64,000 nt of DNA from Croceibacterium_B sp963783195 (GTDB lineage Bacteria > Pseudomonadota > Alphaproteobacteria > Sphingomonadales > Sphingomonadaceae), in NCBI GenBank assembly GCA_963783195.1, contig CAWAMV010000004.1:1426001-1490000 (forward strand). The letters are read 5' to 3'. The position numbers and the translations under genes were made by a program. Positions 24,734 to 33,634 of this stretch are shown in pieces (the stretch's first letter is position 1; every line of letters starts with the position of its first letter). Below the pieces are notes generated by a model. That model did no database searches. It saw only the letters and a program-made list of their open reading frames with translations, and was not told the origin of the DNA.

Positions 24734-25126
24734 TCAGGCCAATCCCAGCTTGCTCAACTCACGGACCATCCTGATCGGCAGCGCATCGCCCTGTTCCTCG
24801 CCTGCGGCCAGGTCGGGCGGGGCATTCTTTTCCTCGAGGTAGCGCCAGCCCTGGTGCGCTCGCTTGGCCTTGGGATGGACCAGCCGCAGCTTGCCCTCCA
24901 GCCGGATCGTCCAGCGCCCGTCGGGCCGCTGCTCGAAGCCGAGGATTTCGCAGCGGGCCACGATCGCGTGGTTCATGATCCAGTAGAGCGAGCCGCCGAT
25001 CATCTCCTCGTGCCGCTTGGGCAGATAGCGCGTGGTCATCAACGCCTCGGGCTCCGCTTCGACCCAGCGCCGCAGGACCTCGATGGTCTTCGAGGTATAG
25101 GCGATCTTGGTCATCGAGAGCGGCAT
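24734..25126 (-). CDS. DUF1489 family protein
   Basis: A 130-residue protein of the alphaproteobacterial DUF1489 family. Typical features are MTKIAYTSKTIEVLRRW near the N-terminus, MIGGSLYWIMNHAIVARCEI in the middle and RAHQGWRYLE towards the end. Function unknown. The start may be ATG 25126 or the internal Met5 at 25114. Confidence 0.85.
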   Translation of the reverse strand: MPLSMTKIAYTSKTIEVLRRWVEAEPEALMTTRYLPKRHEEMIGGSLYWIMNHAIVARCEILGFEQRPDGRWTIRLEGKLRLVHPKAKRAHQGWRYLEEKNAPPDLAAGEEQGDALPIRMVRELSKLGLA

Positions 25127-25173
25127 GGGTGAGAGATAAGGCTTCCGCCGGGCGGCTCAACCCCGCGAACAAG

Positions 25174-25214
25174 CGAACCCCCCGGCGGCGTTACGGACGC
25201 GGCCGGGGGGTTCG
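25174..25214 (-). terminator. Hairpin downstream of the glycosyltransferase gene
   Basis: A perfect 13 bp inverted repeat, CGAACCCCCCGGC (25174-25186) and GCCGGGGGGTTCG (25202-25214), with a 15-base loop, 46 bp after the end of the glycosyltransferase reading frame. There is no T-run. It probably acts as a transcript end for the minus-strand tetR-glycosyltransferase operon. Confidence 0.6.
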
Positions 25215-25260
25215 ACGCGAACGGGACGGGGGGTGGGGTCGTTCGCGTATTCTGCAGGCG

Positions 25261-26539
25261 TCAGACGAACGCCGGGCAGGTCAGTTCCTCGAGAATTTCG
25301 ACGATCGGCGATTCCGCGGCCTCGCGCGCCACCTCCCGCCCCAGGGCCTGGGCCCGCACGGCGAAATCGGAGTCGCCCAGCAGGCGGTCGACCGCCGCGG
25401 CGATCTGGTTGCTGGTGGCCGAGGGCGGCAGCATCAGCCCGGCGCCGCGGGCGGCGATGCGCGCCGCGTTGCCGTCCTGGTCGCGGCCGTGCGGGATCAC
25501 CAGCATCGGCAGTTCGTGCAGCATGGCGCGTGCGACGGTACCGTGGCCGCCATGGGTGACGACCAGCGCGGCCTCCCGCATCACCGCGTTGTGCGGGGCG
25601 CTGCGTACCAGGCGGGTGTTGGGAGCAGGGCGCAGCTCCTCCGGTGCGATCGTGGGGCCGAGGGTGACGAGCACCCGCACCGGGAAGGCGGCCAGGGCAT
25701 CGATGACGCGCTGGAGAACGCCGACGTGGTTCTGGAAGGTCGTGCTGAAGCCGACCAGCACGAGCGGCCGGTCGTCCTCCTCCGGCCACGGTGACTGCCA
25801 TCCGTCGGTCCAGTGCACCTCGTCGAGCTGCGGGCCGACGTAGGCGAAGTGATCGCCGGTCTCGTCGGGCCCGATGTCGAACGTCCGGCTGACGCCGATC
25901 AGGGTCTTCCTGGCGATAAGAGTTCTGGTCCCACATATTGTCGAGCGGCGGCAGCCCGTACTGCGCGCGGACCCGGTTGAAGACCTCGGTCGCGCCCGCG
26001 AAAGCGGCCATCATCTGCTCCATCATGGGAGCCATTGCCGCCTGCTGCTCTGGCGTCATGGGCGGACCCGCCTGCGGGGCGCCGGTGATCGGAAACATGA
26101 TCGAATTGCAACAAAGCACCACGCAGGGCTGGCCCACGATCTCGCAACCGAGTTCGACGCCGAGGAGCAATTCGCTGCCGATGACGAGATCGGCCGGCTC
26201 GCGGCGCAGTTCTTCCATCAGGTCCTCGGCGTAATCGCCGGCGCGGCCGGCAGTGACATCGCGCATCACCTGGCCGAGCCCCTCGGCCGGGGTAGCACCG
26301 GCCCAGTCGCGGATGATCTCGCTCTCGCGGTTGCGGTCGGTCCGGTTGGGCGCCCGGGTCCAGGGCACGAAGCGGGCGCCGGTCTTCTCGCTCTCGGGGC
26401 GGTTGCACGCATCGCTCATCACGCGCACGTCGTGGCCCGCGTCGAGGAGCTTGCGCGCGACGGTGAGAGCGGGGCCCACCGAGCCTCCGCCTTCCCAGGT
26501 CGTGATGAGGAACTTGCGGCGTGGTTTCGGGTCAAGCAT
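25261..26539 (-). pseudogene. MGT-type glycosyltransferase, frameshifted
   Basis: A GT-B glycosyltransferase of the UGT/macrolide type. The N-terminal half (LITTWEGGGSVGPALTVARKL, residues about 11-31) is in one frame; from about 25917 downward the family sequence continues in another frame (LVLVGFSTTF, then VVTHGGHGTVARAMLHELPM, the donor-binding motif) to the stop at 25261. Removing one base in 25917-25926 joins the halves into about 425 residues, normal for the family. The start overlaps tetR by 8 bp. A sequence error is likelier than inactivation, given four similar events nearby. Confidence 0.85.
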
Positions 26540-27174
26540 CGGAGCTCTCCGTCGTGCGGGCCTGTAGCAGATCGGCGGTTGTGGTGTGGAGCGCCGCGGC
26601 GGCCATTTCGAGCATGGCGCGGCGCAGTTCGGCGGTCGTGCGCTTCATGTCGAGGCGCACGAGTTTCCAGATGTAGAGATCGAGGGCGACCACCAGACGG
26701 TCGTGCGCGTGGCGCCGTTCGGCCGGGTCGAGAGAGTTCGAGCCAGGGGTCGAAGACCTTGCCGACCCACGCGCGGTGCGTTGCACGGCCTTCGTCGGTC
26801 ATGCTCTTGATCTGCGGGTAACGGTCTTCCTGCGCCAGGGCGCGCATCATGAGTTCGCCCTTCTCCTCGTATTCCGAGATGATCGAGGCGAGGGCGCTGT
26901 CCACGTCGCCCGGCGGCAGCTCCCGCCCCGACATGATTTCCTCCCGCATCCGGTTGCGCGAAGCGTCGAGCAGGCCCTCCTTGCCGCCGAAGCGGCGAAT
27001 GACGGTCTGCACGCTCACGCCGGCATCGGCCGCGACGTCCTCGAGGCGGATTTCCTCGAACCAGTCGCTTTGCATGCGGGCGAGGAAGGCGCCCAGGATA
27101 CGCTGGGCGGTTTCCTCCGCCGCCTTGGCGCGAGCCGACTGGCGATAGGGCCGGGTGGTGCTTTCGATGTTCAT
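26532..27174 (-). pseudogene. TetR family regulator, frameshifted
   Basis: A TetR-type regulator. The HTH (IRLEDVAADAGVSVQTVIRRFG) is at about residues 42-63. The frame holds to VGKVFDPWLEL and then shifts; the true C-terminus (LDPAERRHAHDRLVVALDLY to TESSDA) is in another frame ending at 26532. Deleting one base within 26734-26739 gives one 213-residue protein. It precedes and overlaps the glycosyltransferase gene, and an inverted repeat next to its start looks like its operator. Confidence 0.85.
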
Positions 27175-27183
27175 ATGAGTCGG

Positions 27184-27222
27184 ACTAACATGAAAAATGC
27201 CGCGCACAAGTTTCATGTTAGT
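27184..27222. promoter_or_regulatory. Inverted repeat, likely TetR operator
   Basis: Perfect 12 bp arms ACTAACATGAAA (27184-27195) and TTTCATGTTAGT (27211-27222) separated by 15 bases, 10 bp upstream of the tetR start codon. The position fits an autoregulatory operator overlapping the tetR-glycosyltransferase promoter. The rest of the 270 bp gap up to mgtE holds no supported gene. Confidence 0.65.
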
Positions 27223-27444
27223 GGTGATAACATCAAATATCGCAAACCATTGGATTCCGGGCAAAGAATCTTGCCAAAGCCAGTGCGTGAGCGGGGACGG
27301 GGCTGTCCTACAGCGCGTGAATTGTGCCAGCCCGGGCCGATGAAAACCTCGAATCAGGCTTGCGCGGCGATCTCTCGGAGCTTCACCTCGAGGCCACGGA
27401 ACGGGCCCCATGGACACCGTTCCACGTGTTCCAAAGATGTGAAC

Positions 27445-28884
27445 TTAGCCGACGAGCCCGGTCCAGACCGCCAGCCCGAGGAACACGAGGAAGCCCATCG
27501 AATCGGTCGTCATGGTGACGAAGATCGAGCTGGAGATGGCCGGATCGACATTGGCTTTTTCCAGCGTCAGCGGCACGAGCACGCCGGCCACCCCGGCGAT
27601 CACGATGTTGGCCAGCATGGCGAGGCCGATGACCATCCCCAGGTGCCAGTCGCCGAACAGCCAGCTGACCACGAAGCCGATCACCAGCGCCACGCTGACG
27701 CCGTTCAGCAGGTTGATGGACATCTCGCGCCGGACCGCGCGCCACATGTTGGAAGCGGTCAGCTGGTTGGTGGCCAGCGCCCGCACCGTCACCGCCAGGG
27801 TTTGCGTGCCGGCATTGCCGCCGATGCCCGCCACGATCGGCATGAGCACCGCGAGGGTTACAAGCTGGGCGATGACGTCTTCGAACCGGCTGATCACGAA
27901 CGAGGCGACCGAGGCGGTGACGAGATTGGCGATCAGCCAGCGCACGCGCGCGGCATAGGCGTCGCGGATCGGTTCGTTGATGTCGCCTTCGCCCGCGCCG
28001 GACAGCAGCAGCGCGTCCTCGCCCGCTTCCTCGGAGATGATGTGGACGATGTCGTCGACCGTCAGCTGGCCGACCAGCCGACCGCTCTCGTCCACCACAG
28101 CGGCGGAGATCAGGGCGTATTTCTGGAAGCGCAGCGCGACTTCCTCCTGGTCCATGTCCGACCGGGATCAGCGTCTGGTCGCGCTTCATCACGTCGGTCA
28201 GCGGCGATGTGCCGCGGGGTGCGCAGGATCCAACTGAGCGCGCAGGTGCCGAGCGGGTGGTGCTTGTGATCGACCACGAAGACCTCCCAGAACTCGGTCG
28301 GCAGGTCGTCGGTGTCGCGCATGTAGTCGATCAGGTCGCCGACGGTCATGTGCTCGGGCACGGCGACCAGCTCGCGCTGCATCAGGCGGCCGGCGGTTTC
28401 CTCCGGGTAGGCCAGCGCGCTTTCGATGGCGGCGCGGTCCTCGGGCTCCATGTGCGGCGAGGATGGCGCGCTGGTCCTCGGGCTCGAGATCCTCGATCAG
28501 CTGGACGGCGTCGTCGGTATCGAGCTGTTCGGCGATCTCGGCCACGGCGGAGGCGGGCAGCGCCTCGACCATGTCTTCGCGGACGTAGTCGTTGAGCTCG
28601 GCAATGACCTCGCCGGTCATCAGGTCGGTGATGGCCCGGGCGAGCGGGCCGCGATCCTCGCGGTCGATCAGCTCGAACAGGTCGGCGATGTCGGCCGGGT
28701 GGAGCGGTTCGACCAGTTCGTAGGCCCGCGCCTCGTCGCCATCCTCGATCGCGTCGGCGACCGAGCGGACGAATTCGGACTTGAGCCGGTTGTCCTCGTC
28801 GAACTGCCCCTCTTCCTCGACAACTGCGTCGTCGACCGCCTCGACGGCGTCTTCCTGCAGGTCGTCGAGAGGGGTATCGCTCAT
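27445..28884 (-). pseudogene. mgtE: Magnesium transporter MgtE, three frameshifts
   Basis: An MgtE-type Mg2+ channel. The N-terminal superhelical domain (LVEPLHPADIADLFELIDRE) and the two CBS domains (LVAVPEHMTVGDLIDYMRDT; VALRFQKYALISAAVVDESG) regulate five C-terminal membrane helices with GIGGNAGTQTLAVTVRAL, the pore signature. The reading frame breaks at about 28451-28456, 28207-28213 and 28156-28161; deleting one base at each yields a continuous product of about 478 residues with all domains. The start is ATG 28884. Sequence error is the favoured explanation. Confidence 0.88.
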
Positions 28885-28999
28885 GCGCGCTTCCCTATGC
28901 CGCTGCGGGCGCAAAAGCAAGCCCGCCCGGAATCGCCCGGGCGTGACATTGGCAGCGAGGCTGCCTATATCGGCGCCCCAATCAAAGGAGACGACGACA

Positions 29000-29461
29000 A
29001 TGGCCGATACCCTGACCTTCACCCTCGACACCGGCGACGGACAGGGCGGAGACGTCGTGATCAAGCTCCGCCCCGACCTCGCGCCGGGCCATGTCGAGCG
29101 GATCACAGAGCTGGTCAACGACGGGTTCTACGACGGCGTGGTGTTCCACCGCGTGATTCCGGGCTTCATGGCCCAGGGCGGCGACCCGACCGGCACCGGC
29201 ATGGGCGGCAGCGACAAGCCCGACCTGAAGGCCGAATTCAACGCCGAGCCACACGTGCGCGGCACCTGCTCGATGGCGCGCACCGCGGTGCCCGACAGCG
29301 CCAACAGCCAGTTCTTCATCTGCCTGGACGACGCCCGCTTCCTCGACAAGCAGTACACCGTCTGGGGCCAGGTCGAGAGCGGCATGGAACACGTCGACGC
29401 GCTGCCCAAAGGCGAACCCCCGCGCGAACCCGGCAAGATCGTCAAGGCTGCGGTGAGCTAA
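29000..29461 (+). CDS. Cyclophilin-type peptidyl-prolyl cis-trans isomerase
   Basis: A 153-residue cytoplasmic cyclophilin that accelerates proline isomerisation during folding. The catalytic Arg/Phe/Met core is FHRVIPGFMAQGGDPTGTG, with SMARTAVPDSANSQFFI and VWGQVESGMEHVD further on. A strong ribosome site AAAGGAG (28984-28990) precedes ATG 29000. It is divergent from mgtE across 115 bp. There is no signal peptide, so a PpiB-like role is expected. Confidence 0.93.
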   Translation: MADTLTFTLDTGDGQGGDVVIKLRPDLAPGHVERITELVNDGFYDGVVFHRVIPGFMAQGGDPTGTGMGGSDKPDLKAEFNAEPHVRGTCSMARTAVPDSANSQFFICLDDARFLDKQYTVWGQVESGMEHVDALPKGEPPREPGKIVKAAVS

Positions 29462-29483
29462 GTCGCGGAATTTACGTGCCAAT

Positions 29484-29513
29484 CCCTAAGGCGAGCGGGA
29501 GCTTGCCTTAGGG
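29484..29513. terminator. Hairpin with GGGA tetraloop after the isomerase gene
   Basis: A 13 bp stem (CCCTAAGGCGAGC at 29484-29496 with GCTTGCCTTAGGG at 29501-29513, one G-T pair) is closed by a GGGA loop, a GNRA-type tetraloop. It begins 22 bp after the isomerase stop. No T-tract follows, so it may be a terminator or an mRNA 3' end stabiliser. Confidence 0.55.
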
Positions 29514-29535
29514 GCGGCCGTGGCATCGGGTCGGC

Positions 29536-30045
29536 ATGGGCCGGCTCAAACATCGCGATGAACGCCGCACTGTAACCGTCCGCGCCCGCTTGCGCACCGA
29601 TGCCGGCTGGTCGGACGTGACCATCGCGAACGTATCCTCGCGCGGTATGATGCTGCGCTCCACGGTTCCGCTCGAACCCCGGACTTTCATCGAGGTTCGC
29701 AAGCAGAACGTTGTTGTCGTCGGCCGGATCGTCTGGTCGCACGGCCTTCAGTGCGGAATCTCGACCCAGGACCGGGTCGACGTCGCTGGTCTTCTGAGCG
29801 CCCGCCCGTGCGTGGCCGCCCCCGTGGCGAACGACCGGCGCAGCACGCCGCGCGAAAGAGACCTTCCGAAGCGCCGCCCCGGCTTGCATGAGCAACTCGA
29901 GCGAAGCCGCCGATGGGCGCGCGCGATCGATTTCGCGAGCGTCGCGGCGCTCGCCGCAATGGCCGGCGCGGGACTCGTGGCGACCGTATCCGGAGCCTTC
30001 GCGCAGCCGCTCGAGGCCGCCTCCTCCGCCCTGGGGGGCCGCTAG
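29536..30045 (+). CDS. PilZ-domain protein with C-terminal membrane anchor
   Basis: A 169-residue protein. Residues 1-90 resemble a PilZ domain (GRLKHRDERRTVTVRARLR with the arginine cluster, then IANVSSRGMMLRS as the N-x-S-x-x-G element). A basic linker (RRSTPRERDLPKRRPG) leads to one hydrophobic helix at about residues 134-154. It may report cyclic di-GMP at the membrane, which is inference. The 3' end overlaps the convergent lysR gene by 4 bp. Confidence 0.75.
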   Translation: MGRLKHRDERRTVTVRARLRTDAGWSDVTIANVSSRGMMLRSTVPLEPRTFIEVRKQNVVVVGRIVWSHGLQCGISTQDRVDVAGLLSARPCVAAPVANDRRSTPRERDLPKRRPGLHEQLERSRRWARAIDFASVAALAAMAGAGLVATVSGAFAQPLEAASSALGGR

Positions 30046-30926
30046 AGACCTGCCGTTACCAGCCAGTCGTGGAATATCTTCACCGGGCGGTTGGTCAGGT
30101 CGACCGGGCGGCAGACGAACCAGTAGTTGTACGGGCTCTGGATTTCGACGTCGAACAGGTGGCCCAGCCGCGGGTCGGCTGCGCGCTTGAGGTGATCGGC
30201 GTGCATGATCGCCACGCCCAGGCCTTGCGCCGCCGCCTCGAGAATGAGCTGGCCGGAGTCGTAGTGATCGATGGCTTGGGGGTGCAGCTCGGGCATCCCG
30301 ATCGCCGCCTTCCAGGCATCGAAGCTCTGCGGCATGTCGGAATGTATGAGGAAGGTCTGCTTCTCCAGCTCTTCCAGAGAGGGCTCCGGTCCGAGTTCCT
30401 GCGCCAGGGTCTTGCTGGTGATTGCGTGGACCGTGTTGTGGTCGAGCTGAACGCTGTAGAAGCTCGGGTCGGGCCGGGTCGTCAGGACGATGGCCGCGTC
30501 CAGCGTGTCGCCAACCCGGTCGATCAGGTGGGGACTGGTATCGAGATCGATGTGCAGCCGCGGGTGCAGCTTGCGCAGTTCCGGGAGGCGCGGGAACAGG
30601 CGCTGCGTGCCGAACAGCGGCAACACGCCCATCCTGAGGCGCAGGAGCTGGAAGTTCTCGCTCTGATTTTCGACCGCGGTCGCCAGCGAGTCGAAAGCCG
30701 GCGCGATCGCGTCGTAGAACGTGCGCCCCTCGTCGGTCAGCTTCATGGTCTGACCGCTGCGAGAGAACAGCTTGCGGCCCGTGAACTCTTCCAGGTTGCC
30801 GATCCGGCGCGAGAGAGCCGACGGACTAAGCCCGATTTCGGCCGCGGCGGCGCGTGCCGAGCCGAGGCGGACGGTGCGCATGAACGCTTCGAGCGCGCGG
30901 AGGGGGGGAAGGCGACGGGTCGGCAT
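30042..30926 (-). CDS. LysR family transcriptional regulator (GcvA-like)
   Basis: A 294-residue LysR regulator. The HTH is LRALEAFMRTVRLGSARAAAAEIGLSP-type at residues about 9-50 and the periplasmic-binding-like effector domain spans about 90-290. The opening PTRRLPPLRALEAF and the segment LDHNTVHAITSKTLAQELGP suggest the GcvA/AmpR branch. The nearest gene on its promoter side is corC, in the same orientation, so no divergent target is visible. The inducer is unknown. Confidence 0.9.
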   Translation of the reverse strand: MPTRRLPPLRALEAFMRTVRLGSARAAAAEIGLSPSALSRRIGNLEEFTGRKLFSRSGQTMKLTDEGRTFYDAIAPAFDSLATAVENQSENFQLLRLRMGVLPLFGTQRLFPRLPELRKLHPRLHIDLDTSPHLIDRVGDTLDAAIVLTTRPDPSFYSVQLDHNTVHAITSKTLAQELGPEPSLEELEKQTFLIHSDMPQSFDAWKAAIGMPELHPQAIDHYDSGQLILEAAAQGLGVAIMHADHLKRAADPRLGHLFDVEIQSPYNYWFVCRPVDLTNRPVKIFHDWLVTAGL

Positions 30927-30931
30927 CAGTA

Positions 30932-30958
30932 CGATTGTTGTGCTTCATAGCAACGATG
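30932..30958. promoter_or_regulatory. Imperfect dyad upstream of lysR, possible autoregulatory site
   Basis: CGATTGTTG (30932-30940) and CAACGATG (30951-30958) form an imperfect inverted repeat with a 10-base centre, starting 6 bp upstream of the lysR start codon. The size and TTG...CAA symmetry are compatible with a LysR-type site. Support is positional only. Confidence 0.35.
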
Positions 30959-31001
30959 TCGAGCGCGCATTTGCCGCACCGCACAATTTGTTGCCAAGTC
31001 C

Positions 31002-31937
31002 TTATTCCCCCTCGGGACTTTCCTTGGCGTTGGGACGGTGAAGGCGCAATCTGGTCACGTGGGTTTCATCCCCTTCGGTGACCTCGATGCGCCAGCCACT
31101 GGGATGTTCAAGGATCGCGCCGGGCTGCGGCACCTGCTCGGCGAGCACGAAAGCGAGACCACCCAGCGTATCGACCGCTTCCTCGACCTCGGCGATGCGG
31201 GGATCGCCCACGATCTCGGCCACGTCGTCAAGCTCGGCCCGCGCGTCGGCGTCCCACATCCCTTCGCCCAGCGGCGTGATCATCTCGACCGGCGCTTCGT
31301 CGTGCTCGTCCTCGATGTCGCCGACGATTTCCTCCACCAGGTCTTCGATCGTGATGATCCCGTCGGTCCCGGAGAACTCGTCGAGCACGATGGCAAGGTG
31401 CGTGCGGCTGGCGCGCATGTCGGCCAGCACGTCGAGCGCGCCGCGCGCCTGCGGCACGTAGAGCGGCTGGCGCATCAGGCTGGTCCAGTCGTCCGGCGGC
31501 GGCGCGCTGGTCGCCAGGAACGGGAACACGTCCTTGATGTGCATCATGCCGATCACTTCGTCGAGCGTCCCGCGATACACGGGCATCCTGGAATGGCCGT
31601 GTTCGGCGAACGCGGCGACGACGTCCTCCCAGCTCGCATCGGCGGACAGCGCCGTGATCTCGCCCCGCGGGATCGCCACGTCGTCGGCATCGTGTTCGGA
31701 GAAGTGCAGCAGATTGCGCAGCATCTGCACCTCGAATGGCGTCAGGTCGCCGGCCTCTGCTTCCTCGCCGCCGGAAGCCTGCAATTCCTCGGCGTGATCG
31801 TCGATCACCTCCTCGAGCTGCGCGCGCAGCGAGGTGTCGGCGTCACCGTTTTCGAATAGCTTGCGGATGGCCTTGAGAAGGCCGCCGCTACTTTCCCCGT
31901 CTCCGCTGGAGGATTCGGGTCTGGAACTGTCGGCCAT
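31002..31937 (-). CDS. corC: CBS/CorC-domain protein (hemolysin C family)
   Basis: A 311-residue cytoplasmic protein with an acidic N-terminus, two CBS repeats (VAIPRGEITALSAD...SRMPVYRGTLDEVIGMMHIKD; THLAIVLDEFSGTDGIITIED) and the CorC/HlyC C-terminal domain (GLAFVLAEQVPQPG). Relatives are implicated in Mg2+/Co2+ homeostasis. It is the third gene of the phoH-ybeY-corC run, 5 bp after ybeY. Confidence 0.92.
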   Translation of the reverse strand: MADSSRPESSSGDGESSGGLLKAIRKLFENGDADTSLRAQLEEVIDDHAEELQASGGEEAEAGDLTPFEVQMLRNLLHFSEHDADDVAIPRGEITALSADASWEDVVAAFAEHGHSRMPVYRGTLDEVIGMMHIKDVFPFLATSAPPPDDWTSLMRQPLYVPQARGALDVLADMRASRTHLAIVLDEFSGTDGIITIEDLVEEIVGDIEDEHDEAPVEMITPLGEGMWDADARAELDDVAEIVGDPRIAEVEEAVDTLGGLAFVLAEQVPQPGAILEHPSGWRIEVTEGDETHVTRLRLHRPNAKESPEGE

Positions 31938-31942
31938 CGGCC

Positions 31943-32479
31943 TTACGCTTCCCCTGTGTGCGTTTCGCGATCCCCATATGGGTCGGCAATACCAACGAGC
32001 GCAAGCGCCTTCGTTTCCAACGCCTCCATCGCGACTGCCTCTTTTTCGCCCAGCTCGTGGTCGTGGCCGGCGAGGTGGAGCAGTCCGTGGACGATCAGGT
32101 GGGCCGCGTGATGCTCCAGCGCAATGCCCTTGTCCGCGGCTTCACGGGCGCAAGTCCCGTGGGCCAGCGCGATGTCGCCGAGCAGGTCGGGCGGCCCCTC
32201 GCTGCCGAGTTCGAGAAGTTCGTTGCGCTCGAGCATGGGAAAGGACAGCACGTTCGTCGGCTGGTCCCGCTCGCGCCATTCACGGTTGAGCCGGTGTACC
32301 TCCTCGTCGGAGGTGAACAGCAGGCTGGCCGACAGGCGCGGATTGGCGAGCTCCGGGGCGACCTGCGCCGAAGCTTCCGCCACGCGCTCGGCCAGCGCCT
32401 GCCAGTCGCCTTGCGGCCACGGGTCCTCGATGTCGATCTCCAGTTCCACGGGGTCAGGGCTGGGCGTTTTCGCCCTCAT
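31943..32479 (-). CDS. ybeY: Endoribonuclease YbeY (rRNA maturation)
   Basis: A 178-residue zinc-dependent endoribonuclease needed for 16S rRNA 3' end maturation and ribosome quality control. The metal site HGLLHLAGHDH is at about residues 131-141; TSDEEVHRLNREWRERDQPTN-type sequence is the family core. The ATG at 32479 overlaps phoH by 26 bp; a GTG at 32449 just after the phoH stop (MELEIDIEDP) is an equally plausible start. Confidence 0.95.
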   Translation of the reverse strand: MRAKTPSPDPVELEIDIEDPWPQGDWQALAERVAEASAQVAPELANPRLSASLLFTSDEEVHRLNREWRERDQPTNVLSFPMLERNELLELGSEGPPDLLGDIALAHGTCAREAADKGIALEHHAAHLIVHGLLHLAGHDHELGEKEAVAMEALETKALALVGIADPYGDRETHTGEA

Positions 32480-33494
32480 AGGCCTCGACGATGCGCCCGA
32501 CGATCGGATGGCGCACGACGTCCGCGGTGGTGAAGCGGGTCACGGCGATTCCGTCCACGCCCTCCAGCCGGGAGACCGCATCGGCCAGGCCGCTCATCTT
32601 GTCACCGCCCGGAATATCGACCTGGCGCGGGTCGCCGCACACGACCATGCGGCTGCCCTGGCCGAAGCGGGTGAGGAACATCTTCATCTGCTCGCGCGTG
32701 GTGTTCTGCGCCTCGTCGAGGATGACGAAGGCGTCGGACAGCGTGCGGCCGCGCATGAAGGCGATCGGCGCGATCTCGATCTCGCCGCTGGCGAGGCGCC
32801 GGTCGACCTGTTCGGGCGGCATGCAGTCGTAGAGCGCATCGTAGAGCGGGCGCAGATAGGGATCGACCTTTTCCTTCATGTCGCCTGGCAGGAAACCGAG
32901 TTTCTCGCCCGCCTCGACCGCAGGCCGCGAGAGGATCAGGCGCTGCACGCTGCCGGTGATGAGCTGGCTGACCGCCTGCGCCACCGCGAGATAGGTCTTG
33001 CCAGTGCCCGCCGGGCCGAGCGCAAAGATCACATCCTTGCCGGCGAGCTGGCGCATGTAGCTCGCCTGCATCGAGGTGCGCGGGACGATGGTCTTCTTGC
33101 GCGTACGGATCATGATCGGCGGAGTCTGGCTCTCGCCCGTAATGATGCCTTCCAGCGTGGGTTCGCCCGACATGGCGATCAGAGCCTCGATCGTGCCGGC
33201 GTCGAGCTCCTGCCCGGTGAGCAGCTTCTCGTGCATCGCCTTGAGCACCTCGCGAGCGCGCGCCACGGCGTCCTCGCTGCCTTCGACGACGACCTTGTTG
33301 CCGCGCGCGCCGATATAGACCCCCAGCCGGTTCTCGATCAGAACCAGGTTGGCATCGAACTCTCCGAACAATGCGCCGAGCACCGCCTGTTCATCGAATT
33401 CCACTTCCGTCCGGGCGCGGCGGGCAGCGTCGCGGCGGTCTTCCGGATGGGCCAGCGCCGCTTGGGTTTCGGCACGTTCTGGTTTGCGAGCCAT
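32454..33494 (-). CDS. phoH: PhoH-like ATPase
   Basis: A 346-residue PhoH-family ATPase related to RNA helicase cores. An N-terminal KH-like region (NRLGVYIGARGNKVVVEG) precedes Walker A GPAGTGKTYLA and Walker B VILDEAQNTT, with SRPAVEAGEKLGFLPGD characteristic of the family. ATG 33494 gives MARKPERAETQ. It heads the phoH-ybeY-corC operon, a conserved rRNA/stress arrangement. Confidence 0.95.
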   Translation of the reverse strand: MARKPERAETQAALAHPEDRRDAARRARTEVEFDEQAVLGALFGEFDANLVLIENRLGVYIGARGNKVVVEGSEDAVARAREVLKAMHEKLLTGQELDAGTIEALIAMSGEPTLEGIITGESQTPPIMIRTRKKTIVPRTSMQASYMRQLAGKDVIFALGPAGTGKTYLAVAQAVSQLITGSVQRLILSRPAVEAGEKLGFLPGDMKEKVDPYLRPLYDALYDCMPPEQVDRRLASGEIEIAPIAFMRGRTLSDAFVILDEAQNTTREQMKMFLTRFGQGSRMVVCGDPRQVDIPGGDKMSGLADAVSRLEGVDGIAVTRFTTADVVRHPIVGRIVEAYEGENAQP

Positions 33495-33634
33495 AAGGTT
33501 TTCGGCGGCACTCCTTTCGCTTGTGCGAGTCGGAATGTAGGCCACGACAAGGGTCGCGCAAGCGCAGCGGGGCAACACCGGCGGGGAAAACAAACCGGCC
33601 CGGCGCGTTTTGCCGCCGATTGGAGAAGCCCAAA

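Noticed and set aside
25157..26539. A single 460-residue glycosyltransferase
   Set aside because: The C-terminal half of that frame is Arg/Pro-rich nonsense; the family sequence continues in a different frame to 25261, so the frame is an artefact of a shift.
27245..27444. A small plus-strand gene or Mg2+ riboswitch in the gap between tetR and mgtE
   Set aside because: The candidate frame (from 27324) has no ribosome site and runs antisense into mgtE; the gap lies at the 3' end of mgtE, the wrong side for a leader.
27445..28155. A short stand-alone MgtE C-terminal membrane protein
   Set aside because: Its upstream CBS and N-terminal domains follow directly in other frames, so it is part of one frameshifted mgtE gene.
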